A stretch of 40,400 nucleotides of DNA from Deltaproteobacteria bacterium (GTDB lineage Bacteria; Desulfobacterota; Desulfomonilia; UBA1062), in contig JAKPDW010000078.1 of NCBI GenBank assembly GCA_029552245.1, positions 1-40,400 on the forward strand, read 5' to 3'. Positions within the stretch are counted from its first letter, which is position 1, and every line of letters begins with the position of its first letter. A program made the position numbers and the translations under genes. Shown here one piece after another: positions 23,585-32,473 of the stretch. A model generated the notes under the pieces. It was not told the DNA's origin, made no database searches, and saw only the letters and a list, made by a program, of their open reading frames with translations.

Positions 23585-24730
23585 TTACCTCAGGATCTGA
23601 CCCGCCACGATGGTGCGCTGGATCTGGTTGGTCCCCTCGTAGATCTGGGTGATCTTGGCGTCTCTCATCATCCTCTCCACGGGGTACTCCCGGGTGTAAC
23701 CGTAGCCGCCGAAGACCTGGACGGCGTCCGTGGTCACCGCCATGGCCGCGTCGGAGGCGTACCATTTGGCCATGGAGGCGATCTTGGGGATCTGTGGCGA
23801 TTCCGGGTCGGCGTCGATCATGGCCGCCGCCCGGTAGACGAGGGAACGGGCCGCCTCCACCCGGAGGGCCATCTCGGCGAGCATCCACTGCATGCCCTGG
23901 AAAGAGGCCAGGGGTCGGCCGAACTGAACCCGTTCTTTGGCGTACCCGATCGCCGCCTCCAGGGCGCCCTGGGCGATGCCCAAGGCCTGGCCGCCCACGG
24001 CGGGGCGGGTGTAGTTGAAGGTCTTCATGAGGGTGAGAAAACCCGACCCCTCGGGGCCCAGGAGGCGGTCGGAGGGCACGAACACCTCCTCGAACACCAA
24101 CTCCCGCGTGTCGGATCCGTGGAGGCCCATCTTGTGCTCCTTCTTGCCCGTCGTGAATCCCCGGTCCCCCTTTTCCACGATGAGCATGCTGATGCCCCGC
24201 CTGCCCTTCTCCCGGTCCGTGTAGGCCAGGACGGTGACGATCTCGGCCTCGCCGCCGTTGGTGATGAAGATCTTCGCCCCGTTGACGACGTAGCCCCCCT
24301 GAACCCGGCGGGCCGTGGTCTTCATCCCCGCCACGTCGGAGCCGGCGGCCGGTTCCGTGATGGCGCAGGCGCCGAGACAGGCGCCGGAGGCCAAACGATG
24401 GAGGTAGTTCTTCTTCTGTTCTTCCGTGCCCGCAAGGAGCAGGGGGTCGCTGGCCAGGGCCTGGGTGGTGAGGATGACGGAGGTGGAGGCACACACCCGG
24501 GCGATCTCCTCCACCGCCAGGACCAGGGACAGGGTCCCGGCCCCGGCGCCGCCGTACTCCTCCGGCACCTGGATGCCGAGGAGGCCGTTTTCCGCCAGGA
24601 TCTGCACCGCTTCCCGGGGAAACTCCTCCGCCGCGTCGATCTCCCCCGCCCGGGGCAGGAAACGGCTCTCCGCGATGCGCCGCACCGTGTCCCGCAACAT
24701 CTTCTGATCGTCTCTCAAGATGAAATCCAT
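23585..24730 (-). CDS. Acyl-CoA dehydrogenase, short-chain type
   Basis: This 381-residue enzyme is a textbook short-chain-type acyl-CoA dehydrogenase. It has [79 protein letters not shown] and [11 protein letters not shown] with catalytic Glu365. It oxidises an acyl-CoA to the trans-2-enoyl-CoA with electrons passing to ETF. GAGGTGAGG precedes the ATG. It follows the PP2C-like gene by 9 bp. Of the six dehydrogenases in the window it is the only one with the canonical C-terminal Glu, so it probably handles a simple, straight-chain intermediate. Confidence 0.95.
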   Translation of the reverse strand: MDFILRDDQKMLRDTVRRIAESRFLPRAGEIDAAEEFPREAVQILAENGLLGIQVPEEYGGAGAGTLSLVLAVEEIARVCASTSVILTTQALASDPLLLAGTEEQKKNYLHRLASGACLGACAITEPAAGSDVAGMKTTARRVQGGYVVNGAKIFITNGGEAEIVTVLAYTDREKGRRGISMLIVEKGDRGFTTGKKEHKMGLHGSDTRELVFEEVFVPSDRLLGPEGSGFLTLMKTFNYTRPAVGGQALGIAQGALEAAIGYAKERVQFGRPLASFQGMQWMLAEMALRVEAARSLVYRAAAMIDADPESPQIPKIASMAKWYASDAAMAVTTDAVQVFGGYGYTREYPVERMMRDAKITQIYEGTNQIQRTIVAGQILR

Positions 24731-24739
24731 CGCCTCACC

Positions 24740-25507
24740 TCAGTCGTTCTCTCTTCCCGCCTCCGCGGCCTCACCGCAGCGGTCCGGGTCGATCGCCACG
24801 AGGGCCAGGTCATCCCGGCCTTCCCTCCTCCCGTCGCCGCAGGCGATCAGCTCGTCGGGCACCTCCTCCACGGGGCAGCGTCCCAGTAGCTCCTCCAGGC
24901 AGCCCTCCAGTCCCCCATGGTCCGGCGGTTTGAGGTCGTACACGCCGTCCGTGGCCATCAGGAGCCTGTCGCCCCTTCTCCAGGTGAAGTAATCTACCTG
25001 GTAGAGGCTCCTGACCTTCCCCAGGAGCCAGAAGTTCGGTTCCGTCAGACGCCTGACCCCGCCCTTCCGGCTGTAGGAAAACAACACGGAGTCGCCGGCA
25101 TGGAACAGGAGGCCCCGGGATTCGCCGTACCCCTTCAGGAGCAGAAACCCCGTGAAGGTCGTCGTCCCCTGGAAGGGAAAGGTCGCCAGCATCTCCCGTA
25201 TCCTTCCTGTCAGGGTGGACCGGAGTTCGTCCCAGGGGTCGGCGCCCCGCGAACCCCGCGGCCCCTCGCCCCGGAACCGTTCCATGACGAGGCCGAACTC
25301 CCTGAGGAACCGCGCGGCCTCCCACGGCCCCCGGTCGGAACTGTCGCCGCAGGCGAACAGACCCGTCGCCGGGTCCAGGAGGACGGCGTCCCCCATGACC
25401 CGGCCTTCCTTCGACCCATCGCCGCCCCGGAGACGGGCCCCCAGGACCCCGGGGAGGCGGAGACTCACATCCCCCCCCTGGAGCACCACGCCGGAGGGTA
25501 TGCTCAA
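24740..25507 (-). CDS. PP2C-like serine/threonine protein phosphatase
   Basis: This 255-residue protein has the PP2C-fold series: GDAVLLDPATGLFACGDSSD, GTTTFTGFLLL, LLFHAGDSVLF, RLLMATDGVYD and GRDDLALVAI. These carry the metal-binding aspartates. It has no membrane segment or sensor domain. The frame opens with TTG 25507, whose TTGA overlaps the TGA of the preceding dehydrogenase, suggesting translational coupling; GTG 25489 is an alternative. PP2C enzymes dephosphorylate Ser/Thr in proteins. Its place inside a catabolic operon suggests post-translational control of pathway enzymes or a stress response. No kinase gene is in the window, so the partner is unknown. Confidence 0.8.
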   Translation of the reverse strand: MSIPSGVVLQGGDVSLRLPGVLGARLRGGDGSKEGRVMGDAVLLDPATGLFACGDSSDRGPWEAARFLREFGLVMERFRGEGPRGSRGADPWDELRSTLTGRIREMLATFPFQGTTTFTGFLLLKGYGESRGLLFHAGDSVLFSYSRKGGVRRLTEPNFWLLGKVRSLYQVDYFTWRRGDRLLMATDGVYDLKPPDHGGLEGCLEELLGRCPVEEVPDELIACGDGRREGRDDLALVAIDPDRCGEAAEAGREND

Positions 25508-26352
25508 TAGGTGTAGAATCCCCGTCCGGTCTTCCTCCCCAACCGGTTTTCCCTGACCATCCGCTCCAACAGGGGCGACGGCCGGTAACGCTCGTCCCCC
25601 GTCATCTCATAGAGGGCCTTGAGGGCGTTGAGGACCACGTCCACCCCCGCCATGTCCATGATCTCCACGGGGCCCATGGGGTGGTTCGCCCCCAGCTTCA
25701 GCCCCAAGTCGATATCCTCCGGCGTGGCGTAACCCTTCTCGATCTGGTCCGCCGCCTCGTTGTACAGGAGGCAGAGGAAGCGGTTCACGATGAAACCGGG
25801 CACGTCCTTAGCCATGACGGGCGTCTTGCCCACGGCCCGGCAGAACTCCGTCGTGGCCTCCACGACGCGCTCCGCCGTCTTTTCCCCCCGGATGACCTCC
25901 ACCAGTCTCATGAGCGGCACGGGGCTGAAGAAGTGGGTCCCGATGACCCGCTCGGGGTTCTCCGTGGCGGAGGCGATGGCGGTGATGCTCAGCGTCGAGG
26001 TGTTGGAAGAGAGGATGGTGTCTCTCCCGCAGAGGGAGTCGAGTTCGGCGAAGACCTTCTTCTTCAGGGCCAGGTCTTCGAACACCGCCTCGATGACCAT
26101 GTCGGCCCCGGCCACGGCCGCGGCCAGGTCCGTCGTCCCCCGCAGACGGTCGAGGATCTCGTCGTGGCGCTCACGGTCCAGTTTCCCCTTCTCCAGCTTT
26201 TTGCCGATGAAGGTCCTGATGGTCTGAAGACCCCGCTCGACGAACCTTTCCTCCACGTCCCTGATGGTCGTCTCGATACCGCCCTCCGCGGCCACCTGGG
26301 CGATTCCCGCCCCCATCGTCCCCGCCCCGACAACGCACAACTTCTTGATCAT
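25504..26352 (-). CDS. 3-hydroxybutyryl-CoA dehydrogenase-type enzyme
   Basis: This 282-residue NAD-dependent 3-hydroxyacyl-CoA dehydrogenase has the Rossmann motif VVGAGTMGAGIAQVAA. It also has SSNTSTLSIT, GTHFFSPVPLMRLVEVIRG with the catalytic His, GFIVNRFLCLLYNEA and the C-terminal RKTGRGFYTY. Length and ending are typical of Hbd/PaaH. GGAGG lies 6 bases before the ATG. It follows the CoA-transferase gene by 37 bp and overlaps the PP2C-like gene by 4 bp. It is a paralogue of 16619-17506; two copies suggest separate chain-length or stereochemical substrates. Confidence 0.94.
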   Translation of the reverse strand: MIKKLCVVGAGTMGAGIAQVAAEGGIETTIRDVEERFVERGLQTIRTFIGKKLEKGKLDRERHDEILDRLRGTTDLAAAVAGADMVIEAVFEDLALKKKVFAELDSLCGRDTILSSNTSTLSITAIASATENPERVIGTHFFSPVPLMRLVEVIRGEKTAERVVEATTEFCRAVGKTPVMAKDVPGFIVNRFLCLLYNEAADQIEKGYATPEDIDLGLKLGANHPMGPVEIMDMAGVDVVLNALKALYEMTGDERYRPSPLLERMVRENRLGRKTGRGFYTY

Positions 26353-26389
26353 ATCCGCCTCCGTTCAGTATTGATGTCGCCTTCGCGGC

Positions 26390-27751
26390 TCATTTGAACA
26401 GCCCCTTCTCCTTGGCCCCCCTCATGAGCTCCTCCTGGAGATCGGGATGGGCGACGCCGATGAGGGCCTCCGCCCGCTCGTCGATGGACAGGCCGTCCAG
26501 GGGTCCGGCGATGCCGAATTCCGTCACCACGTAGTCCACGTGGACGGCCAGGGTCCCCACGAGGGCCCCCGGGGAGAGGTTGGGGACGATGCGGCTCACG
26601 AGGTTGCCCTGGGCGTCCCGCGTGGCGGCGGACATGACGATGATCATGCGTCCGAAACGGGACATGCGGCACCCCATGGCGAAATCGGACTGCCCGCCGT
26701 AGCCGGACACCATCTTGTTGCCGATGGTGAGGGACGCCACCTGGCCGGCGAGGTCGATCTCCAGGGCCCCGTTGATGCCCACCATGCGCTCTTCCGCCCC
26801 GATCACGGCCGGGTTGTTCATCACGTCCCCGGCGTAAAAGCCGATCTTTTCGTTGTCCCGCACGAAGTCATAGAGATCCTTGACGGGCCCGATGAAGCTC
26901 GCCGATATCTCCCCCGGCCGGAAGGTCTTGTACTTGCCCGTGAGGATCCCCTTCTCCAGCCAGAGGGGCGCCCCCGTGGGTAGCATCTCCGTGAAGAGGC
27001 CTATGTCCTTCAGATCCGAGTGGCTGATGAGGTCCGAGATCAACATGGGGACCGCCCCGATGCCGATCTGGATGCTGTCCTTGTCCCTCAGGAGGCTGAC
27101 GACGAACTCCGCCATCTTTTTGTGCTTCTCCGTCGGGTTGGGTGGAGGGAAGGCGGGCAGGGGACTGGAGTGCTCCACGATATGGGTGAACCTGGAGATA
27201 TGGAGCTTACTGTCGCCGCAGACGGGGATGTACTGGTCATTCACCTCCCCGATCAGGACCCGGGGCCCCCCGACGAAGCCCTGGGAGGTGGCCTTGCCTT
27301 CCAAAAGGGCCCGGGAGAACATCAAATCGGGCCCGATGTTGACGAAACCGTCCTTGTCCGGCGGCGTGACCATGGCGACGATGACGTCCGGTTTCCGAAA
27401 ATAGGTCCACTGCTTGATGGAAGAAAAGACCGTCGCCGGGGCGTAGGCGCCGTAGCCCATACCCTGGAACTGGGAAAGGATGAAGGGCGTGCCCGTGAAG
27501 GCCGAGGTGATCTTGAAGGCGCCGCGGTACTCGGGCTTCAGGATCTTGTAGGGTCGGATGGCCAGATTCCATCGCCACTCCACGCCCTTGAGCTCGTCCT
27601 TCCTGTCGGCGATGGCGTCGGGGATGAGGGTGCTGGGCTGACCCAGGCACAGGGGGGTCATGATGAAGTCGTCGTCACGCACGGCCCTCGCCGCCTCTTC
27701 GGCGGTGCAGAGCTTCTTCTTGTACTGATGGATCCATTCCGTCTTGAGCAT
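26390..27751 (-). CDS. Acetyl-CoA hydrolase/CoA-transferase family protein
   Basis: This 453-residue protein belongs to the Cat1/4-hydroxybutyrate CoA-transferase family, which moves CoA between acyl-CoA and free acids through a glutamyl-CoA thioester. The probable catalytic residue is Glu255 in IGLFTEMLPTGAP. Family segments IQIGIGAVPMLI, INGALEIDLAGQV, VSGYGGQSDFAMG and VTEFGIAGPLDGLSIDERA are clear. Length is that of the family (about 430-460). GGAGGG precedes ATG 27751. It offers an ATP-free way to activate the substrate acid or to recover CoA from a product, alongside the two PaaK-type ligases. Donor and acceptor are unknown. Confidence 0.9.
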   Translation of the reverse strand: MLKTEWIHQYKKKLCTAEEAARAVRDDDFIMTPLCLGQPSTLIPDAIADRKDELKGVEWRWNLAIRPYKILKPEYRGAFKITSAFTGTPFILSQFQGMGYGAYAPATVFSSIKQWTYFRKPDVIVAMVTPPDKDGFVNIGPDLMFSRALLEGKATSQGFVGGPRVLIGEVNDQYIPVCGDSKLHISRFTHIVEHSSPLPAFPPPNPTEKHKKMAEFVVSLLRDKDSIQIGIGAVPMLISDLISHSDLKDIGLFTEMLPTGAPLWLEKGILTGKYKTFRPGEISASFIGPVKDLYDFVRDNEKIGFYAGDVMNNPAVIGAEERMVGINGALEIDLAGQVASLTIGNKMVSGYGGQSDFAMGCRMSRFGRMIIVMSAATRDAQGNLVSRIVPNLSPGALVGTLAVHVDYVVTEFGIAGPLDGLSIDERAEALIGVAHPDLQEELMRGAKEKGLFK

Positions 27752-27783
27752 CTACGATCCCTCCGATCGGGCCCCCTTGGGGA

Positions 27784-29187
27784 CTACCGCTGTTTTATGG
27801 TCTTCAAGATCAAGTCGGCGCAGAGCATCGCGCTCAGGGAGGCGCCGTTGACGGCCAGGCCGCGCCCCACGTAGGTGTCCCCGGCAAAGTAGAGATTGGG
27901 GACGCCCGGGGCCTGGAGGCCGGGTTTGAAGTTGCCCACGAGGCCGGGCTGCCTGGCCAGGCCGTCGCAGCCGTCCACGTAGTAGGGGAGCCGCCACTCG
28001 AGCTTCTCCTCGAGGCCGGGGAACATCTCCTTCAGGTCTTCCCACATGAGGGCCAGCAGGCGCTCCCGCTCGAACTTGTCCGCCGCCTGGGCGTGCTCCA
28101 CGACGATATCCGTGTGGAAGAGCTGTTTCCCCTCCGGGGCGACGGCGGGGGAGAAGTTCGACACGGGGCATCCCTGGAAGGGGAACCCGGCGTGTTTCAG
28201 TTTCAGGGCGCTGTAGAAGACCCGCTTCTTCGGGTCCACGAGGTAATCCTTCGTCCCGAAGATGAAGCCGATGAGGCCCGTCCGCTCGCACTTGATGTCC
28301 TCGATCCGCTTCAGCCACCACCTGGGCAGGGGGCTCGTCCGGGGGTTGAAGTCGAGGACGTCGGGGAGCTTGTAGATGGGCAGGGCGCAAACGACGAGGT
28401 CGGCGGCGATGAACTGGGTCTCGTACATGCGGTACTCCGCCTCGTAGATGTGCCTCTTCGCCGGGATCCGCACGCCGACGGCCCGTCCCTTCTCGATGAC
28501 CACCTCCTGGACGTCGCAGTTGACCTTTATCTCCCCGCCGTTCTCCCTGATGACCTCCACCAGGCCCCTCGTGATGCCCTCCATGCCGTCGATGGGGTAG
28601 CTGGCCTGGAGGACCTGGCGGACCTTGAGGAGATTGTGCTTGGCGATCCAGAGGACCTCCCCCGCCGCCATGTCGATGGCCTCGGGGATGGTGGTCATGA
28701 TCATGCCCAGATCGGTGAAGAGCTCCCGGACGGCCTTCTGCGGGACGTTCTCCTCGAGCCACTCGGCGAGGGAGCGGTTGTCCCACCTCTCGATCTCCTC
28801 GTCGGACATGGCGGCGATCTTTCCCAACAGGGCGCGGAAGCTCCGCTTGTCCTCGTCGGACATGGGCACCAGCTGGGCCACGTTGATAAACTCCTTGCCG
28901 TCCCAGAAATCCACGGTCTCACTGAAGGGCCCCCACCGGACCTCCTTACCCACCCGGGCATTGAGCTCGTGGCACGTCGATTTCTCCCCCAGTTCGATGA
29001 GGTGGAGACCGATGTCCACCCGCCAGCCCTCTTTGGGGTAACCGGCGTAGCTCATGGTCCGCCCGCCGAACTTGGGGTAACGATCGAGGATCAGGACCTT
29101 CCGGCCGCCTTCCTTGGCCAGGATCGCCCCTACGCCCAGGCCGGCGATACCGGCCCCGACGATGATAACGTCATATTTCTTCGTCAT
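27784..29187 (-). CDS. CrtI-like FAD-dependent oxidoreductase, second copy
   Basis: This 467-residue FAD protein starts with VIIVGAGIAGLGVGAILAKE and has FGGRTMSYAGYP. It ends with NLYFAGDTYVGRGLAVNGA, the FAD-contacting motif of phytoene-desaturase-like enzymes. It shares architecture with the protein at 8615-10141 but is clearly diverged. It probably oxidises, reduces or isomerises a C=C bond in a hydrophobic or cyclic intermediate. AAAGGAT precedes the ATG. Neighbours are an acyl-CoA dehydrogenase 30 bp upstream and the CoA-transferase 32 bp downstream. Exact reaction unknown. Confidence 0.88.
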   Translation of the reverse strand: MTKKYDVIIVGAGIAGLGVGAILAKEGGRKVLILDRYPKFGGRTMSYAGYPKEGWRVDIGLHLIELGEKSTCHELNARVGKEVRWGPFSETVDFWDGKEFINVAQLVPMSDEDKRSFRALLGKIAAMSDEEIERWDNRSLAEWLEENVPQKAVRELFTDLGMIMTTIPEAIDMAAGEVLWIAKHNLLKVRQVLQASYPIDGMEGITRGLVEVIRENGGEIKVNCDVQEVVIEKGRAVGVRIPAKRHIYEAEYRMYETQFIAADLVVCALPIYKLPDVLDFNPRTSPLPRWWLKRIEDIKCERTGLIGFIFGTKDYLVDPKKRVFYSALKLKHAGFPFQGCPVSNFSPAVAPEGKQLFHTDIVVEHAQAADKFERERLLALMWEDLKEMFPGLEEKLEWRLPYYVDGCDGLARQPGLVGNFKPGLQAPGVPNLYFAGDTYVGRGLAVNGASLSAMLCADLILKTIKQR

Positions 29188-29217
29188 AGGTCTTATCCTT
29201 TCTGCTTCGATTCCCCT

Positions 29218-30357
29218 TCAGATGATCATTCTGCCGACGATTTCCTTCATGACTTCCGTCGTCCCCCCGCCGATGCTCAGGACCCGGGAGTCCCGATAGA
29301 GCCGCTCCACGACGTACTCCCTGGCGAAACCGTAGCCGCCGTGGATCTGGACGGCGTCGAAGACCGCCTGGTCGCAGACCCGGCAGGAGAAGATCTTCGC
29401 CATGGACACCTCCCTGGTGACGTCCATCCCGGCGTCCATCTTCGCCGCCACCCGGCAGTTGAACTCCCGGGCGACCTCCACCTGCGTCGCCATATCGACC
29501 AGCTTGTGACGAAGGGCCTGGAACCCCGCGAGGGGGCTCCCGAAGGCCTCCCGGCTCTTGGCGTAGCGGATGGATTCCTCCAGGGCCAGCATGGCCGTGG
29601 CGTGGGCTTGAACGGCCAGGGAGAGGCGCTCGTTCTGGAAGTTGACCATGATGCCCTTGAAACCCTCGTTTTCCTTCCCCAAGAGGTTCGCCGCGGGCAC
29701 CCGGCAATCGACGAAGCTCAACTCCGCCGTGTCCGAGCAGTGCCATCCCATCTTGCGGATCTTCTTGGAGACGCTGAAACCCGGCGTCGAGGTCTCCACG
29801 ACGAGGAGGCTGATCCCCTTGGCCCCCGGACCCCCCGTCCTCACCGCCGTCGTGACGAAGTCGGCCCGACAGCCGCTGGTGATGAAGGTCTTGGCCCCGT
29901 TGACGACGTAGTGATCGCCGTCCCGCACGGCCCGTGTCGCGAGGTTCGCCACGTCGGACCCGGCGTTCGGCTCCGTGACGCCCAGGGAGGCGATCTTCTC
30001 TCCCGCCAGGACGGGCACGAGAAACCGCCGCTTCTGCTCCTCCGTGCCCAGGTGATTGACGTGGGGCATGGAGATGGTATGGCTGAAGAGGCCGCAGTAC
30101 AGCCCCGTCGAGCCGCTCTGCCGGACGAATTCCTCGATGAGGGCCACCACCATGAGCTTGTCCGCCGGTGTCCCGCCGTACTCCTGGGGGTACTCGAGGC
30201 CCAGAAAACCGGCCTGGGCCGCCTTCTTGTAGAGGTCCCGGGGAAATTCCCCCTTGTCCTCCCACTCCTCGATGTGCGGCCTGACCTCCCGCTCCACGAA
30301 ACGCCGCACGCTGTCCCTCAGGAGGCGGTGCTCCTCACCGAAGTATTCCTGGAACAT
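29218..30357 (-). CDS. Acyl-CoA dehydrogenase, long-chain/isovaleryl type
   Basis: This 379-residue enzyme has EYPQEYGGTPADK, VTEPNAGSDVAN, NGAKTFITSGCRADFV, EAFGSPLAGFQA and HGGYGFAREYVVERLYRD. As in 19942-21081 the C-terminal Glu is Gly (SIGGGTTEV), while Glu243 (FQNERLSLA) fills the helix-G base position, so it should be active. The two are recent-looking paralogues. The ribosome site is modest (AAGGTAAC upstream of ATG 30357). It follows PaaK-type ligase 2 by 119 bp and would take the first oxidation after activation. Confidence 0.93.
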   Translation of the reverse strand: MFQEYFGEEHRLLRDSVRRFVEREVRPHIEEWEDKGEFPRDLYKKAAQAGFLGLEYPQEYGGTPADKLMVVALIEEFVRQSGSTGLYCGLFSHTISMPHVNHLGTEEQKRRFLVPVLAGEKIASLGVTEPNAGSDVANLATRAVRDGDHYVVNGAKTFITSGCRADFVTTAVRTGGPGAKGISLLVVETSTPGFSVSKKIRKMGWHCSDTAELSFVDCRVPAANLLGKENEGFKGIMVNFQNERLSLAVQAHATAMLALEESIRYAKSREAFGSPLAGFQALRHKLVDMATQVEVAREFNCRVAAKMDAGMDVTREVSMAKIFSCRVCDQAVFDAVQIHGGYGFAREYVVERLYRDSRVLSIGGGTTEVMKEIVGRMII

Positions 30358-30476
30358 CCCTTTTGTTACCTTACCTTTCCCGACGGATCTTCGTCCCCAC
30401 CCGTCGTGTCTTTACCCGGGGCAAGGAGACCGCCCCGAGAGGGCGATCCCCGATGCCCCGATGCCTTTTCCTGCCG
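30358..30476 (-). other. Intergenic stretch between ligase 2 and acyl-CoA dehydrogenase
   Basis: These 119 bp hold a small hairpin CGCCC-CGAGA-GGGCG (30431-30445) and a tandem CCCCGATG pair just beside it. A TTGC lies near 30421 on the minus strand, but the matching -24 sequence is poor, so no sigma-54 promoter is called. No T tract follows the hairpin. Confidence 0.3.
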
Positions 30477-31886
30477 TCAATCCACCTTCGGCCGCTCATC
30501 GACGACGCGGACGCTCTTGAGGGACTTGGTGGGATCGAAGATCTCCATGATCCCCACGAAGACCACCTCGGGCGTCATCTCCACGGCCCGTCTCCCCCTG
30601 GCGATCAGTTCCTCTTTGATCCTTTCCCGGTCCGCCCCTTCCGCCGCCGCCACACGGATCTGGAGCTTGTCGAGGGACAAGGGGTCTTTGAGGTCTTCCT
30701 TCGTGAAGACGATCTGGTATTCCTCCACGCCCTTGACCTGGGTTATCTCCGTCTTGAGGATGTCCGGGTTGATCAGGGTGCCCTTGATGTTGACCAGTTC
30801 CATGGTGCGGATGGGCTGCATGACCACGCGGACATCGTTGCGCCCGCAGTGGGGGCACGTCTCGTGGGTCAGGGTCGTGATGTCCCCGACGACGTAGCGG
30901 AGGAAGCAGGTCCCGCGCCGGTCGACATGGGTGATGGTGAGCAGACCCGTCTCCCCGTCGGGAAGCCGCTTACCCGTCTTCTCGTCCACGATCTCGAGGA
31001 AGTGGAGATCGGGGGCGCACAGGTGCATGCCGCCCCGCTCGGTACACTCCAGGGTCGTCCCCTGCATCTCCGTAAACCCCAAACCGCTGCAGATGAAGGG
31101 ATCCTTGGCCCCCATGGCCATGAGGCGCTGTTTCATATCCGTCCGCATCCCCTCGGGACAGGCCTCACCGAGGACGAAGCACATCCGGACGGACGAGAAG
31201 TCTTTTTTGAGTTCCTCGGCCCTCATGATGACCCGGCGGACGAAGGAAACGATGCCCGAAAGGACCGTGGCCTTCGTCCTCACCACCATATCCACGGCGT
31301 AATCCAGGGAGCGGTGGATCGGGAAGGGCGGGTAGGCGGCGCCGGTCATGGCGTTCACCACCTTCGCCCCGGAGGCGATGGAATAATCCACGGTCTTCCA
31401 GAAACCGATGTGGGGCACGGGCGTCAGGGGGAAGATGTTGGCCACCGTATCGTCGGGGCCGATGGTCCCTACCTCGCACATGCGGGACAGCTGCATGATA
31501 TTTCCGAAGTAATCGTGGGTGTTGGAGAAGAACGGCGTCGGCACACCCGAGGTGGTCCCCGTCGTGTAGTGAACCCCCCAGAGGATCCGCTCGTGGGGCT
31601 GAACCGGCGCGTCGGGCGGAATGGCCAGGCGGAAACTCATGGGATCGGCCATATACTCCTTCTTGTATAGGAGGGGTATCTTCTCCAAATCATCCACCGT
31701 TTTGATATCCCCCGACTGGAGTCCCCACTCCTTGAACTTCTTGCCGTAATAGGGGCTGTACCTTTCCAGAAGCGTCATCTGGTGTCTGAGCTTTCCGTTC
31801 TGCACCGCCCGGATCTCATCCTGGGACCTGTAAAGAAACTTCCCGAACTCACTTACGACCTTCGGTTTCTTCGGATACTCCCTCAT
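30477..31886 (-). CDS. PaaK-type adenylate-forming CoA ligase 2
   Basis: This 469-residue PaaK-family ligase has YTTGTTSGVPTPFFS near residues 105-119, SGLGFTEMQGTTLECTE, GETGLLTITHVDRRGTCFLR, YVVGDITTLTH, CPHCGRNDVR and NIKGTLINPDIL, ending RVVDERPKVD. It would activate a carboxylic acid to its CoA ester with ATP. It is a paralogue of 17634-19097, with the same order of motifs and the same Cys-pair segment. GGGGGG lies ahead of ATG 31886. Placed directly after module III, it may act on the entry substrate, being nearest the promoter. Substrate unknown. Confidence 0.9.
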   Translation of the reverse strand: MREYPKKPKVVSEFGKFLYRSQDEIRAVQNGKLRHQMTLLERYSPYYGKKFKEWGLQSGDIKTVDDLEKIPLLYKKEYMADPMSFRLAIPPDAPVQPHERILWGVHYTTGTTSGVPTPFFSNTHDYFGNIMQLSRMCEVGTIGPDDTVANIFPLTPVPHIGFWKTVDYSIASGAKVVNAMTGAAYPPFPIHRSLDYAVDMVVRTKATVLSGIVSFVRRVIMRAEELKKDFSSVRMCFVLGEACPEGMRTDMKQRLMAMGAKDPFICSGLGFTEMQGTTLECTERGGMHLCAPDLHFLEIVDEKTGKRLPDGETGLLTITHVDRRGTCFLRYVVGDITTLTHETCPHCGRNDVRVVMQPIRTMELVNIKGTLINPDILKTEITQVKGVEEYQIVFTKEDLKDPLSLDKLQIRVAAAEGADRERIKEELIARGRRAVEMTPEVVFVGIMEIFDPTKSLKSVRVVDERPKVD

Positions 31887-31977
31887 GATGTCTTTCCCCC
31901 CTTGATCGTTTATCTAAGCCGCCGGTCCCCCTGTACCGGCCGCTTGGTTTTCGCCGTGCCACCAGGACGCAGCCCGC
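31887..31977 (-). other. Intergenic stretch with stem-loop
   Basis: GCCGGT (31921-31926) and ACCGGC (31935-31940) form a hairpin with an 8-base loop between the module III DUF35 and ligase 2. A perfect -24 hexamer TGGCAC occurs on the minus strand at 31961-31956, but the -12 position reads AAACC, so it is not called as a promoter. Confidence 0.3.
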
Positions 31978-32457
31978 CTATGGCAGAAGATCGAAGTATT
32001 TGATGTCCTGGATGTTTCCCTCCATCTCTTCGGGATTCTTGAAGACCGCCCGGACCCTCATGCCCACCTTGATCTTGTGCCAATCCTTCTCGTTGATGAG
32101 GTGGGAGAAGATGTTGTCCGCCCCGTCGAGGCGTATGTAACCGTAGGTGTAGGGGATGGGCCTTAGCTCCCCCGTGGCGGGATCGATGAAGGGGTAGTTC
32201 ACCACGGAGAAGGCCGTGAGGACCCCCGTGTCGGACAGGGGCACCAACTCCGTCAGTTCCCGGAAGCAGGGCCCGCACACCCGCCGGGGCGGCACGTAGA
32301 CGGAGCCGCAGCCGTCGCAACGGATGCCGATGAAACGCCTCTTTTCCCTGATCTCCTGGAAAAATCTGCTGCCGTACCGGCCGATGGACCACTCGTACGG
32401 CATGGGGTGCTTGAAGGTGATCTCCAGTCTCTCCACGGGCGTACCGTTTTTCTCCAT
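31978..32457 (-). CDS. DUF35 Zn-ribbon/OB-fold protein, module III (distal)
   Basis: This 159-residue protein has ribbon cysteines 47, 50, 61 and 64 (CDGCGSVYVPPRRVCGPC) and an OB fold (LTAFSVVNYPFIDPATG, YTYGYIRLDGADNIFSHL, GMRVRAVF). The leading helix IGRYGSRFFQEIREKRRFIG resembles the DUF35 proteins at 3966 and 11211. AAGGGG precedes the ATG. It follows type A3 by 16 bp, the same order A then DUF35 as in modules I and II. Expected to bind A3 and shape the CoA channel. Confidence 0.92.
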   Translation of the reverse strand: MEKNGTPVERLEITFKHPMPYEWSIGRYGSRFFQEIREKRRFIGIRCDGCGSVYVPPRRVCGPCFRELTELVPLSDTGVLTAFSVVNYPFIDPATGELRPIPYTYGYIRLDGADNIFSHLINEKDWHKIKVGMRVRAVFKNPEEMEGNIQDIKYFDLLP

Positions 32458-32473
32458 GTGAAACTCCCCTTTC

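Noticed and set aside
28093-30897. Plus-strand open frame of 934 codons
   Set aside because: It is antisense to the CrtI-like and acyl-CoA dehydrogenase genes, which have clear family motifs. The composition is that of a shadow frame.
31956-31961. Perfect -24 hexamer TGGCAC on the minus strand, as an internal sigma-54 promoter before ligase 2
   Set aside because: The -12 element at the required spacing reads AAACC instead of TTGCW, so the essential GC is missing.
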